Assembly: GCA_003049465.1 (NCBI GenBank)
Contig: PYSS01000031.1
Location: 1-64,000 of the forward strand
From: Magnaporthiopsis rhizophila
Lineage: Eukaryota; Ascomycota; Sordariomycetes; Magnaporthales; Magnaporthaceae
Reading direction: 5' to 3'
Length of the DNA stretch: 64,000 bases
The notes under the pieces are model-generated. The model was given only the letters and a program-made list of their open reading frames with translations, ran no database searches and was not told where the DNA came from. Both the position numbers and the translations under genes were made by a program. This document shows, piece after piece, positions 24,901 through 37,442 of this stretch; within the stretch, counting starts at the first letter, position 1; every line of letters begins with the position of its first letter.

Positions 24901-25586
24901 TCAGCCTACATAGGCTGGCGCCCGCCCGCAAGCAAAAGGGGAAACAAAACATCGGCCAAATCAAATCACTTCAAACTCGGGAATCTTTTGTCGGCGGGGG
25001 ATGATGAGTGGATGCAGGTCCACCAAAATCTTAGGCGACCGCACCCCGCTATGCCGCATTCGGGTAGCCCACTTGTCACCTGCACGGGATTTGTCCTATT
25101 TTTGTCGGCCAAGCTTTTTTTCTCCTCATTCATCCCAAAAGTCTGCTGCTGTCAGAAGATGGGACGGAAAAAAAGGACGAAAAAAAAAAAAAAAAAAAAA
25201 GAGAAACGAATAAAAAATTGTTTCCGAAAAAGGGTGCAAGAAACAGCTAGAGGCGTGTGAAGAAAAGAGACGCGACGTATGGACTGTATTTTCGGTTTTG
25301 CTGTACTTAGTGATCAAGCCTCAGTCGTCAAGCCCCTGGAATAATGCGCAGCAAGCAGCGTGGCAGCAGCAGCATGCACACACAAGCCACATCTATTTTG
25401 CCGGTCAATGACATGTTGCGAAGCCGCGGGGCCGTACCGCAGCCGCTCTCGCCTGCGTCTCAGCCTCAGATGAGCTATGTTGGGGGTATAACCAGAGAAG
25501 AATCTCTTGTGGTTCGCTGCATGCACTTTCGTGGCTTACACCTCCGGCACTTTTCTCGGAACCGTGTCCGGCAAACAATGGTGTGT

Positions 25587-25593
<7 letters not shown>

Positions 25594-25622
<29 letters not shown>
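25594..25622. repeat. GT/CA dinucleotide microsatellite
   Basis: About 14 perfect TG units, with further imperfect GT-rich sequence to about 25632. Confidence 0.95.
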
Positions 25623-25624
<2 letters not shown>

Positions 25625-28135
25625 ACGTGTGTGGTATTTGTGGGCGTGCGACCTGTTCCTGGCCCGCCTGCTTGGGGGTGCCCTGGAGAAAGGGGCATCA
25701 GAGGCAGCCAGAGAAGCACGTAGTCAGCAGAACTTTTACACGCCCCCCTACCGGCGCAGGATAGCCCTATTGACCTTTGAGCGACAGAACTGCTTATGAA
25801 AGACCGCCATGGCTTGGTTGTGATTGAAACAAAATCACCCATGTCTCTACCCGAGACACACACGCGTAGAAAGAGACGCTTTTTTAATCTGAGACACGCT
25901 CTTCGAGTGCAGACGGGCAAGGAGCCAGCGATGGGGGCCCGTTGGTTCCAGAGAGCTGGTGCTGTTGTCCGTGCCGTCTTTTCCCCAGCTGCTGTACGGT
26001 TCTTGTTCGTCCGTCCATCCCGCAAGCAAGTTCCGGGAGTCCCTCGCACAGCCCGGCCGTCTGCCGCGACCGGGTTTTGTTGGTTTCGGCGGTAGCTGGT
26101 CGAGGACCGCCAAGGAGACGGATTGCATCTGGCACATGCTACCCCCTCTCTCTTGTAGCAGCAGGCCACTGGAAAACTCAACCCCCGTGATATTGTGATT
26201 GCTATAGCCTGACCGCTGTCTTCCAAAATCGTCCGAGGCAACACAGATTGCGACGTTGTCGTCAGGAACGCCGTTGGCAAAGTTCGTGGTTCCATTTCAC
26301 CCCAACTTTGCCCAGGACCAGGGTCAGTCAAGATCCAATAAGATGGGATGGGATCGCTGGCAGGGGTGGACCAGCCCGGTGCAGGGGTATTCCCGGTGGG
26401 GATGATGGCATGGGGTGGGCGCTTAAGATATTTTTAGCACCCTGCACGGAGGGACAGCGAAAAAGCAAAGTAAGAAAAAAAAAAAACAGACGACGACATC
26501 GATAGCCTCAAGCACACGCCAGTGTCGGATGTGTCGGGGCAGGCAAGGAGGCTAGTTGACGCAGAGAGGAAGGAAAAAAAAAAAAAAAGAACTGTCTGCA
26601 ACATTATCACACATCACCTCCCGTACACGTTTTGGGAAGCCTACATTCCCTCCTTTACCGACGAGCTATTGAGGATAAGCCCGAACTGCAGGGCGGCCAC
26701 ATGGAGGTCAGGAGGAAAGAAAATTCGCTCCCCACTGATCTCCTCCTCCGAGCACCACGACCACTCACGTACACAACCCGTCCATCTCACATGCGTAATT
26801 AGCACAAAAAAAATCTGTCCCCGCGACAACCTATTTGCGTGCCCAATCCCTCAAACTATCATCTCATCGCTGCCAATATTCTGCAACCAAAGCCTCTAGC
26901 GACGTCGCTTGCCGTCTTACATAACCCCCTTTTTAGTAACCCTGTGCTCCACGGGAATGTCATTCTGGACGATGGGTCGCAGGCTCACGGAATCTGATTC
27001 TCATCTCCCTTTCTTTTTTTTTACTGGTGTTCGTCTCATCTGTCGCGCCGCAGCGGCAACCCCGAATTGGACGGATCAGTCTGACAGGTCCAAGCTTTCT
27101 GCGGGTTTCCAGTACTGTTACTGCACACACACGCTTCGCTGCAGATATCAAATTTGGCGAATCCACATTGGTGATAGTGCGTCTTTCCCCCTTGTCTCCT
27201 TCACACCACATTTTTAGGTGGTTCCCTTGCGAGCGGCCGTTGTGGCCGGGTGCTGCTCCTCCTCCGTTTCCGATGATCGACATGACGGGCTTGGCTTCCA
27301 GAAGGAAAAGAGAAGAAAAAAATACCGGGGAAAAAAGGGGATACAGACAATAGAAAATAGAAAAAGCAACACGGAAAAAGCAAGATCCCGAGATGTAATC
27401 CTTGACTTGTCTATATCCGGCTCACAAGCCACTGGGACATATCCTTACCTGCAGGGAGGCATCGTGGAGGAAGGAATGTCTGGCAAAAAAGGCAAAAAAA
27501 CGATATATGTTCCGGGATAAGGCAGCACCCGACGGCGACACTTCTTTGCATCGTTCGGGCCCGCTTCAACGCCAGTATCACCTCCTCCCTCCCTGCTTAG
27601 ACGCCGAGGCGCAGCCCACAGGCGATCGGCAAAATCGACACGCGCGCCTCGAGGGCTGACCAGGACGGACTGACGGACGCTGGAGACGCCGAAGGGTTAT
27701 GGAGGGTAGTAGGCCAGCCAGGCTGCCTGCCTGCTGCCTGCTGCCAGCCTGCATCTGCCGACCGTGCCGGACCAACAGAAAATATGAAGGAGGTAGGAGG
27801 TGGAGAGTAGACAGACAGATAGGCGCGCGAACAAAAAACCAAAACGCCACCAACTCTCTTGTTTGATGTTGCTCGTGCATGCTCGGTGATCCAAAGAGAA
27901 CATACCTACCTACAGCGGTACTGTTGATTTTTTCCTCTGCCCCCAACCAAGTGATCGCCACGTGTCGAGGAGAATTCCTCGTTGCGTCAAACGCGCGGCG
28001 GCGCGCGCACGCAATAGGCGCGTCAAACGTTTTGTGGCTGGCCTGGCGCCTACCTAGCGGCTACTACTGCTAGCCCAGGCGCCCCTTTCTTTGCAATCTG
28101 TTTTTTTTAGGTATGCTTTTTATCCGCCCACACAA

Positions 28136-28138
<3 letters not shown>

Positions 28139-28184
<46 letters not shown>
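28139..28184. repeat. Poly-A tract
   Basis: About 46 consecutive A between CACAAAGC and CACAGACG. I see no short target duplication that would mark it as the tail of a retroposed element. Confidence 0.95.
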
Positions 28185-28185
<1 letters not shown>

Positions 28186-29964
28186 ACAGACGCGCGCCTC
28201 GGCACGCAACCACGATCCATCCCCGTCGTCGGCGCGTGGGGAAAGAAAGATCCCCGGCCCCCATGATTTGTTTCCGTGCCATGTCCCCAACAGGACAAAC
28301 AGCAGTGACAGCCATCTCCCCCGGCGCACCGATCTCGCAGGAGGATCCTTTGGAATGTGGTGTGTGTGGTGTGTGGTGGAGTGTATGCTTGGCCCCCCTA
28401 CATAGGTCACCTACCTCAGCTGGCCATCGGGTTGAAAAAGCACCCCACAAACAACGGCCCCGGGGCAGTTGCATCGAAACCTGAAACAAGGGCTGTTATT
28501 GTCTTTTTTTTCCTTACACATGGAGAAGCAAAGGAAAAAAAAAAGAAAAAAAAAAAAAGCAAAATGGTGGCGCCCGGCCAGAGATTGCGGAGGCGGCTCG
28601 GTCGGTCGGGGACCGAACCAACATGCATGCGGCCTTGGCCGAACCCCCTTTGCCGGGAGGATGCCATACTGGCGTATTATCAAAGACCAGAGACGACCCC
28701 CAACCTGCCTTTTCGGGAAATCCAGAAGGGGGGGCGAACGGGAGGGAATCCTTGCTCCGCGGTATGTTGATTCCGAAACAAGCGGATGGTCCATGGGGGG
28801 GCGTAGACAACCAAACACACCTCCTACCTTCCATACCTATCTTCAATAAACCACATGTCCCAGACTACCTGTCTACATACCTAGCCCGGCATGCCTGGTC
28901 GATGTCTCGGGGTTCCGGAGACGTCTTGTCTTGTCTGTTTGGGGCACCCACCCGGCCGGCCCCCAAGGCAAAAGAGGAAACATTCACCGACCAACTCCTC
29001 CTTCCACAGGCCAGAGATGCGGTCAGTGAGTGTCGGCCTCGGAAACGCCGCCCACGCAGCCGGAACACTCCATCTGCGGTGCGGTAACAGCGAAGCGGCG
29101 GCTATGGATGGTCGTGCGTGCTCAGCCTGGAGATGAACGGCGGCCTGTCTAGGTAGGTACGTAAATTGATGATAACGGGTTTGAGCCTCGCCTTGACTAC
29201 GTAGATAGGCATCCATACCGAACAGTGTCTCACTCCATCCCCATCCTTGTCCACATATTCAACCAGCCATCCATCGGTGATACCGCCCAACACAAACAAA
29301 CGATCACGACATCTGATAGCTCATTAGAGTCACATCTGCGGGCAGACTCAACAACGTCTCTGCTTAAGCATGTTTCTTTATTGTGTACCAGAGAACACTT
29401 TGTACGCCAAAACGCCTCATGGCTGACCGACACGCCAATACCCACCCAAGTGTGAATGGCAGACAACGGCCAGTCTAGGGGTGTGAACGAATGTGTAACA
29501 AGGAGATGCCGGCCCCGCAAACGGCGAGGCACAATCAAAACTGTTCCGTCCCCCGCCCCGTGTCCCAAGGAAACAAAAGGACCGCCCGTCCCGTCCAATC
29601 GGGTAACCAGTCATGTCTACCAGCCTAGGTGTACCCCCACGGCCGAATACCGCGATATGGGATGATACCCGAAATAAAAGTAAAGGGGTGATGGGTGGAT
29701 ATTAATGATATGATAAGGGGGCGAAAATGTCGATGCCCTCAAAGGAAGGTGCCGAAGCAAGGAAAGTGCTACTACGCCAAGCTAGATCCCAGACAGAAAC
29801 GGAGGGTTAAGTCCGTCACGAGCAATGTGTTTTGGTGGTCGCTGTCCCCGGATTAGGACGAGACAGGCTGACCCAGCCCCAGGCCAAGGTCAAGGCCTGG
29901 CCCCAGCCGAGGCCACGCAAGGCGGCCACCAACAAGGCGCAGATGAAAAAACGCTATGACTCGC

Positions 29965-31739
29965 CTATATGGCACTGGATGATGCCGCCGCACTAGGTGG
30001 GATGACCCGGCGCGGTTGCGGGGCCTTCAGTTTGCCCTCGCTCTCCTCGGACTCGTCGTCGCTGGGTACCCGCGACGAGGTAGAGTCGTCTCTATCCAAG
30101 TTCCTGCGACTCTTGGTCATCTGCATGGCGACCAGGCTGTTAGCTAGGCAAACCCCTCCCTAATAGGACATAGTTGGGAAACACGAAGATGCCGGCATGC
30201 GGTGTGACGGCGGCGATGGGGGCCAAACACGCAGGCCCACGCAGCGGGTACCCAAGCCGACACGCTTAAACGAGATTTCAAGGGAAAACGTCACGAAGGT
30301 TGTGACCAGGCGTTCACTTACCCATGACCTGACGCCTCCAATCAGGCCGACTGCATAGCCGGCAACAAAGTCGTTGCTGGTTCCGGGAGTTGTCGGCGAG
30401 CGGAGCTGGGGCGGCTGCGGGCTGGACAACGGATCCCCGTTATGGACATGCAGCGACGGCCTCTGCGGCGCGGGACTCTGCGGGCGGCTATTGGGCCAGT
30501 ACTGGCGCAGCTCGCGGCTGAGCTCCTGCCCGGTCGTGGTCCAGTTCGAGCGGATGTTCTCGCGCAGATCCTGGACGTGCCGCTTCAGGTCCAGCTCGTT
30601 CTTCTTGAGCCAGCTCACGTTGAGCTCCTGCCGCGATGTGCCCCTCTTCAGCTGCCTCGAGATGTACTTTTCGTAGTCTCGGACGATCCTGAAAGGCAGT
30701 GCCATCGGTGAGTACTCGTTCCACACAAACAGGGGGCTATGTCCACGAGGCAGGGAACTGGGACCTACTTTGTAATGATGCCCGTTGTGCTGACGCCTTC
30801 GGTCCTCTGCGTCACGAGGAACTTGCCCTCAGCCTTGATGGGCTGATAGATGTCATCGCCCTCGTCCGCGCCGTAGGGGATGTCGTCGTGTGCGACGTAG
30901 TCGATCTTGTGCTCGTCCAGGAACTCGGGAGTGACGATCCAGGGGCAGCTCTCAATGACCTCGTCTACCCACTTGCAGTGGCGCACAGTCTCAGCGCGCT
31001 CCTTGCCCGAGAGCACCGTCAGGCCTTTGCGTTTGTGCGTCTCGGCGTCACCTGTGACGCCGACGATGAGGTAGACGTCGGGGAAGGCCTTCTTGGCCTG
31101 CTCCAGCTGTCGCATGTGGCTGCGGGGAAGAAAAAAGCGAGAACCAAGTTAGCATCACCAGTATCCCCAAAAACGAACCGAGGCTAAGCACGACATGGGA
31201 TACACATACCCCAGATGGAACAGGTCAAAGACACCATCCGCATAGACTCTAACGGGCCTGCCGACGGGCGGGTCGTTGGTGCGATACCCGACAGGGTGTG
31301 TGAGCTTCCCGATGGGCGGCGGGGCCATGGACTCTTGGGGTTCTGGCTCGGGCTCGTCCGCAGCGTCGTCCGCACCACCGGACGCGGCCTTCCTGCCGTT
31401 TTTGTGGGGCACACGCTCGGCGATGTCGGCACTGGCCTCGGTGGTGTCGCTGGGCTCGCCCATGTCGGTGGCGCCGTCGCCCGAGGGGTTGCCCGACCGC
31501 TGACGCTTGATCGGCGGCTGGTTCGAGGAAGAGAACCCAGGCTTGGTGCGCAGGGCGTGGGGCGATTCCGAGGTCTCGGCGGCCGTGGTATCGCCCTCCT
31601 CTGCCGATGCGTCGCGTGACTCCGATGCCTGCGCCATCTCGGCAACGACGTTGTCGGGGATGGAGCCAGTGCTTCCGTCGGCGGCGCGCTTGCGTTTGCT
31701 GGTGTGGCCCGCGGCCCCTGTAGCAGCCGCCGATGACAT
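29965..31739 (-). CDS. PCT1: Choline-phosphate cytidylyltransferase
   Basis: Four exons (31739-31210, 31119-30769, 30688-30322, 30120-29965) join in phase to 467 aa. The enzyme makes CDP-choline from CTP and phosphocholine, the rate-limiting step of the Kennedy pathway to phosphatidylcholine. Residues 1-160 are a disordered acidic/Ser-rich leader with a basic KRKR patch. The catalytic domain then starts at VRVYADGVFDLFHLGHMRQ. The nucleotidyltransferase HxGH motif is His175-Leu-Gly-His178, split by intron 1. The signature RTEGVSTTGII closes the core. The next exon begins IVRDYEKY and carries the amphipathic membrane-sensing helices. The last exon (51 residues) starts MTKSRRNL and is Ser/Asp-rich, probably phosphorylated. 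Its acceptor (GCAG before ATGACC) was chosen because it alone keeps the phase. Length and motifs match fungal Pct1. Expected location is nucleus and ER. Confidence 0.95.
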
Positions 31740-33596
31740 GGCTTGCTCGGGGAGTGTGTGGTCTTAAAGGGGTCGATCGGAGGGGAGGAGAGCTCTAGGA
31801 GTCCCAGTCCGAGATAGCGCCTAGGTGCCTGTTAACCGGCACAGCCAAGGGTCGATGACCTCTTCTTGTCCTGCTCAGCTGCCGATCTCCAGGACGGATG
31901 GACCGAGGGTCTGCGTCAAGCGTGACTGGCTTGTTGGCGCTTGCTGGCTGTTGGCTCAAGATGGTGAGGCCGCGTGCTGTCTGGAATCATGTGCGTCGAT
32001 GGACCGTTCTCGGGGCGGACGATGATGGGTTATCAGATGGGCGGAGACGGCGCGGGTCAGGTGGGTTCGATGGGGACTTGTTGGAATCGTGTCGAAGCCG
32101 TCGAGTCGTCGACGCAAACTAAATGGGCTGGGGCCGGGTGAAAGCTGCCGCTGCTGCTGCTGCAGTTTGCGTCTGGTGGGCTTTTCTGTGCGCTACCAAA
32201 GAAGGCGCCACCACCATTGGTTTGGAGACGTGTCTTCCCGGCCGTTGTGACTTATCCGCAGCGCGCGTGGGATCGGAACAGCCGCACAGCGACCAACATA
32301 TACTACGTCAGATGGCGGATAGCAGAGATGGATGTGCGACCTGTACTACTCTTATTTGTTCTGCTGAAGACATCAAAGTGTGGTGCGGCATGAGCAGGCC
32401 AGGTTGTCTGGATCCGGATAAGAAACGAAGGTACAATGCGAGGAGCGAACAATAAAATAGGGGCCCCTCCATTGATTTCCCACTACCCCTGTCTGCCAAA
32501 CCGCGACAAATTGTGTTGGGACTTTGGAGCTGTGTAATTCAAGGGGCGGGTGGCCGGCGAAAAAAAAAAGAGACAGAAAAAGAAAATTCACAAAAAAGTG
32601 GCGTCATGACGCCGGCAGCTCGGAAAGTGCCCTGGTAGAGACCAATGAGGTGCGTGCGTGGCTTGCCAAACAAAATCAAGATCAACTTGGCAAATGATGG
32701 AATACTACCCGCCCGGAGTGGCCTCTCTTCCATGTGTAAATCACGTGAATATCATTAGTGTGCCCTGTCCATCCTCCTGTGCAAAAGGACTTGCGCCAAC
32801 GACACACGCAAACGTGCACAACTTGGACCTCATGACTTCATCAGGGAGCTCAGATGTGCATATCACACCCGAAGCCAACGGGGAGGTGAGACAACCCCCA
32901 TTGGTTGGTTCCGCAACCAGCCTCCTCATTCTCATATGACGCATGTCCCGCCAGCGACCTTGGTACTGAATTTATGCTTCCACCGACCCCTTTCGGTGCA
33001 CGACACGCTTGCGTCAAACCATACAGACCAAGCTCGGCCTCCTACCTAAGGCGTCAAAACAACGAGCAACCGCAACATCACCCGAGGCTTCTAGGCACGA
33101 TGCAGGAGAAGGTTGATGACGATGTTTGCCCGTGTTCCCTAGCCATATCATATGCCTACCTACCTTTATACCACAATGAAAGTATCGTTAAACCTCAGTG
33201 CCCAGCAAGCATACAAATCCAATGCCTAATGACCATCCGCGATATTTATTATTAAAAAAAAAAAAAAAAAGAAAAGCCTTTCATGTGATACTCACGCGAC
33301 CCTCCCTTGGGAACGATGACAAGTACTCCCGCAAACATAAAAACTCGACGTGCGCCAGTGCCGTCGCTTCGTTTTCGTAACGAGACGGACAATTCATTAC
33401 TTGAAATCCTTCCATCAAATTGAACGCTCGCTTCAAGACCCATGGACCATCGACCCACTCCCAGAGGGCAGACCATTTCCAGAAGGGAAATCTGCACGTA
33501 ACCAGCATGGCGAATCACCCGAGCACGCTAACCGATATTTAAACTGCGATTTAACAAAAAATGCCTTTGTGTCCCGGAGACTGCCCCTATGGATGA
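31740..33596. other. Intergenic region
   Basis: This is the promoter of PCT1 and the 3' flank of the F-box gene. A poly-A stretch lies at about 33255-33270. A plus-strand frame at 32123-32455 begins with an Ala-rich segment that could pass as a signal peptide, but it lacks any other support. Confidence 0.55.
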
Positions 33597-34652
33597 TCAC
33601 GCCCCAGGAGTGACTGGGGACAGCACATCTGCCTGGGTAAGAGCGGATTGCGGTCTGGTGACCCGGTGACGGCCGCAACGGCCCGGTTTCTTTGGGTTGC
33701 TCAGGTAGCAGAAGCTCTTGACGCCCTCGGGAGCCTTGGGCCCGTACTTCTGCCGGACGTTGCAGTACTCGTACGAGTCGCCCATCCAGTCCTTGATGTG
33801 TTTGTGCAGCTCGCAGCGCGAGATTCCGCACTTTCGGCAGTAGGCGTGGCCGCGGACCCGGAGCATGGCCAGCGCCTTCTTCTCGAGCGCCTTCTTCTCC
33901 GCCTCCCCTCCCGCCGCGGCCACGGCGGCCACGGCAGCCACGGCGGCAGAGTCCGCCGGGGCCACGGTTCCGCCACCGCGGTGCTTGATGCTGCCAGCAA
34001 GGTGCCAGGCCCACTCCATGTCGTTGGGCCCCGCGCGACGCTGAATCAGCGGGACGGTGCCGTGCATGCGGCGATGGATGGCGTAGAAGTGCTTGTTTGT
34101 GAGACCCAGGCAGGTACCGTCGATCGAGTCGAGGTGGTCGAAGATGTTGTAGTGTACCTCGCCGGGCAGATCTGTCAGGGCCAGCACCGCAGACGGGCGG
34201 TGCGTGTAGGGGACGGGTTCGTAGTCCATGACGGAGTAGGAGCGGCGGGGAGGCGGCAGGGCCGGCCGGCGTGGTCGCGCATTGGCCTCTGGGGCAGGGG
34301 CAACTTGGTAATTCTTGTCCGACGACGAGCTGCTCGACGTCACCGACACTGAATCAGAATCGCCCGCCTCAATCGTGGGGGGCGCCTCGGTTATCGGGGA
34401 AGGGATCCGGCCCGCGGCAGCCTGGCTCTCGCGAGCCTGGGAGGAGTAGCCGTTGTGTATCATGGTCCAGCCCTCGGGCAGGCCTGCAGGCTGATAGTCA
34501 TAAACAGTTTGGGATCGCTTGGGAGATCGAGGGGTGTTGCCGTGTCTGTTAAAGCCGCAGTCCCTCTGGTACGATTCCATTTTCGGGGGCGCCTTTGGGG
34601 ACTGCGGCCCCTCGATGGACGGGGAACGGGTGTCGATGTGAAGGCTTTCCAT
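33597..34652 (-). CDS. F-box domain protein with Cys/His-rich C-terminus
   Basis: Intronless, 351 aa from the ATG at 34652. Residues 1-155 are disordered and rich in Ser, Pro and Arg, with two repeats of the pattern YDYQP / MDYEP. An F-box follows at about 157-195 (LALTDLPGEVHYNIFDHLD, then CLGLTNKHFYAI), which would dock on Skp1 in an SCF ubiquitin ligase. The part after the F-box has an Ala-rich spacer (about 233-255), then RGHAYCRKCGISRCELHKH and two further Cys before GRCGRHR, so a small zinc-binding module is likely. No WD40 or LRR substrate-binding repeats are present. This layout is common among Pezizomycotina F-box proteins of unknown target, so the substrate cannot be named. Confidence 0.8.
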   Translation of the reverse strand: MESLHIDTRSPSIEGPQSPKAPPKMESYQRDCGFNRHGNTPRSPKRSQTVYDYQPAGLPEGWTMIHNGYSSQARESQAAAGRIPSPITEAPPTIEAGDSDSVSVTSSSSSSDKNYQVAPAPEANARPRRPALPPPRRSYSVMDYEPVPYTHRPSAVLALTDLPGEVHYNIFDHLDSIDGTCLGLTNKHFYAIHRRMHGTVPLIQRRAGPNDMEWAWHLAGSIKHRGGGTVAPADSAAVAAVAAVAAAGGEAEKKALEKKALAMLRVRGHAYCRKCGISRCELHKHIKDWMGDSYEYCNVRQKYGPKAPEGVKSFCYLSNPKKPGRCGRHRVTRPQSALTQADVLSPVTPGA

Positions 34653-36712
34653 TGTTTCTGCCCGCTCTCTGATATAGATATGTATATCTGTGCAAGTCCA
34701 AGATGGTTGGTTTGATGGCTGGAGCTTGAATATCCTTTCGTGAGCCTAGGCGGTGCTAGCCTCAAGTGTCGCTTTCGGGTGGCGCGAGGGTGTAGAATGG
34801 CGATGGTTTCAAGCCTGGATGACGTCGTTCCGGGCGGGGAAAAGGATCGCCGGCACGCGGCTGTGCTTGGGTGGATAGGTTATGTGGTAGGTACTGGCTG
34901 GTTGTATCGCAAGGCGCTGGGCCAAAAGCCGTGTTTCTCTCAGGTCACGAGATCTGGTCCTTGGAACAGGTGCGATTGTCTCGCGAACTTCCTCACTAGC
35001 AAGATCATGAACAACGGGCTAGATGTGGCAGATGTCGCTAGGTTCCGGGTGCAGAAAGAGAACGGGAGCGGGCGCGGGGAGTGTGGTTCTTTAAGAAGAT
35101 CCAAAAGGGCGGGCGAGACGAGAGGGGTCAATCAATGATGGTGTACCTGGCCTGGAAGAAGAGGGTGGGAGGACAGGGGTAGCTTGAGCGGGCTGAAGTG
35201 GCGTTTTGTGAAAGCGAAGAGGACGGGCGCAATATCCAATCGAAAAAAAAAAGGTTTCTCCAATGGAGGATCGACGGAAATAAAAGCGGGAGCAAAAAGG
35301 CGATAACCCAGCCGGGCAGATGGAGAATCTGGCAGGCTCGCCCCAAAACTGGGGGCCCCTACAGATCCCGTATCTGCAGGTGCATGCGACACACAGGCTT
35401 GACCAGCAAACAAAGATGGCAATATCACCTGATGGTGTGTCGATTCCTGCTTGGATGATGCCCACCTGGCTCTGTTTGACCATTGACTCGGACTGCCACT
35501 GGGCGTTCCCGAAGCACTGGCCTCGCCGTGAGCACAGCGCGCCGTCCGCACAGTAAGACGCCGTCTCCCGCGTCACTTCCCCTCCGCCGCGCGTCGAGGC
35601 TTATGCACGAAAGCCGGCCATCTCCGGCCCAGGAGCGTCCGTTTGCGGGAACGAGGCTCAACAAACACGCTCCAGCATCCGCTGCCACCTCGACTCGCGG
35701 TGGCAAACTCGGGATTCGACCTTGCATGTGCCTTTTTTTGATATGCAAAAAGAGCCAGGTTCGCAGTGTTGCTTTTAATAGGCAACGCACCTTGTCGACC
35801 TCGGTCCAAGGAAACGACGCTGCGGGGATTGAATGGCCGTTTTGCGGCTCGGCTTTCGCGAGGCACGTGGGCAAATCGTCATGGATTCTCAAAGTTGGAT
35901 CCGGAGTTCAGGGGCTCTGGCGTCTCCAACAATGGATTTTACCGGAGTCTGGATGCGCCTGCTGGCGGTGCCGTCACTGCCACCACCCACAATCCCAGTT
36001 TGTGCTATGACTCCGACACTGACGTCATTCGCCCTATCCCCCGTTACCCTTCACAGGTGGGGTGGAGAAGATTGGCGGCGGACAGCAGGCGGGCAAACGC
36101 TCTTGTGCCATCAGCCCAAGACCATGTAGGCATTGAATGAACTCTGGAAACTTGTCCTGTGGAAAGCTCGAGAGTATATGAACTCAAGTTACATGGTAAC
36201 CCCACAAGCTTCTGACTGAGAGCGAATTCTATCGCTGGAAATCGGGGAGAACCAAGAGAGCGAGTTAAATATCTGCCCTTAAGCCCGCCGCTTCTTATTT
36301 GTAGTACGGGATGAAATCGGCTCAAGTCGTCTGCAAATTCGTGACACCAGGTCGATTTTGCAGGGCTACTGATCGGGTAAAAAGAGCGGAAAGCTGGTGT
36401 CAAGTCGGGTGTAGTCGTTTCACTGTTTTGACGTACCAACTCGTTATGTCCATGGTGGAGTGTATGCTGCGTGCCATGAGTCTATCGCAACTACTAACTG
36501 CGCTACGGCGTTCACATTCAAAATACGCCAACGAAAAGGGGCTCCTTGAAAACGACGTAATCTTATGCGTAGCAAAAGCAAAACTAGGCAACATACACCT
36601 AGGTCCCTGGCTAGATAAAGTCGTTCATCCAGTGCGGCCAGCCGTGGTGTCGACGGCGCGCGCAAACAGCATGTTCTCATATCATCGTATCATCAATACG
36701 GCCCGCTCCCTT
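34653..36712. other. Intergenic region
   Basis: This is the promoter of the F-box gene on the left and the 3' flank of the dynein light-chain gene on the right. Several frames of 90-175 codons overlap on both strands between 35100 and 36140. All are Arg/Ser-rich without domains, so none is called. Confidence 0.55.
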
Positions 36713-37442
36713 TTATATGCCGATCCAGATCAACATGACGATGACGTCCATGCCCTTGGACTCGTCGCCCTCGTACTTGAAAGTCCACATGCCATCCGTC
36801 TTGTCGTTCCAGTACGCGCCCGTGGCGCTGTGCATGCCGCGCCGGCCGACGTGCGGCTTGCCATCTGTGCTGGTCGCAGCCGAGGACGCCTCTTCCGAGA
36901 CCGCGGCGCCGCCGGCGGGCTTGTTGAGCTTCGACGTTGGCACCAGGTGCTGGACAATGGTGCTGTTGACGGCGAACTTGAACGGCGGGTTGCCGCTGCC
37001 CGAGGGCTGCGACTCGGCAATTACGGCCTTGAGTATCGAGTTCTGTACAGCATGCCCGCCCAATCATGGCATTGAAGTCGTTAGCATCATGCCCCGAGTG
37101 CGCGGGGTGGGTTTTATAGCCGGCGGCTGATCCCGAAGAGCGGTGAGGCACGCACGATGATCAGTGAGTTCCACTGCTCGGTTTTCGCGTGGTCGTAGAA
37201 CTCGGCGTTACCGATAGCGTCATGGCAGGCCTGGTGCACAATGCTGTCAGTGTCGTCTGAGGGGGGGGTCCCCAGAGGGCTGCCGTGGGCGAGGGAATAT
37301 TACGTCGTTTGCGATTTGCTTCAGGCGGTTGATGGGGATGGGCTACTCGCAATCATGTCAGTCACGTCCAATGTCCTGATTAAAGAATCTTCTTTCGAGG
37401 AGTCGTTGGGAAAATCCATACGGGTGGGCCCTGGGCAGCCAT
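36713..37442 (-). CDS. Dynein light chain, Tctex-1 (DYNLT) type
   Basis: Four small exons (37442-37422, 37342-37304, 37230-37156, 37042-36713), all joined in phase 0, give 154 aa. The predicted start is MAAQGPP, then PIPINRLKQIAND, ACHDAIGNAEFYDH and a long last exon. Tctex-1 light chains dimerise and sit on the dynein intermediate chain. The conserved C-terminal core is clear: FKFAVNSTIVQHL, then GMHSATGAYWNDKTDG and WTFKYEG, ending in a hydrophobic strand (VIVMLIWIGI). Relative to the animal protein (about 113 aa) there is an insertion of about 25 residues rich in Ala, Ser and Lys between the HL and GMHS strands. The first two exons are only 21 and 39 nt and were placed by splice consensus and family similarity, so the N-terminus is less sure than the rest. 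Confidence 0.88.

Larger units (their letters stand above)
21960..29964. other. 8-kb gene desert upstream of the transcription factor
   Basis: No open frame here shows a domain, a coherent exon-intron structure or convincing coding character. The longest open frames (363 codons at 22860-23951, 308 at 25405-26331 on the minus strand, 248 at 24514-25260) have Arg/Pro/Ser-rich nonsense composition. The region holds a GT microsatellite, several poly-A tracts, a CTGCCTG-type repeat near 27725 and many TAGGTA-like motifs. It probably contains the promoter and long leader of the transcription factor, plus the 3' flank of PCT1 at its right end. A non-coding RNA cannot be excluded. Confidence 0.6.

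Noticed and set aside
24514..25260. 248-codon plus-strand open frame
   Set aside because: Ends in a poly-Lys stretch from a poly-A tract; no domain or codon support.
25405..26331. 308-codon minus-strand open frame
   Set aside because: It contains the translated GT microsatellite as a His-Thr run, and the rest has no protein-like pattern.
32123..32455. Possible small secreted protein (110 codons, Ala-rich N-terminus)
   Set aside because: The hydrophobic start comes from a GCTGCT repeat; the remainder lacks conserved features. Kept only as a remark in the intergenic entry.
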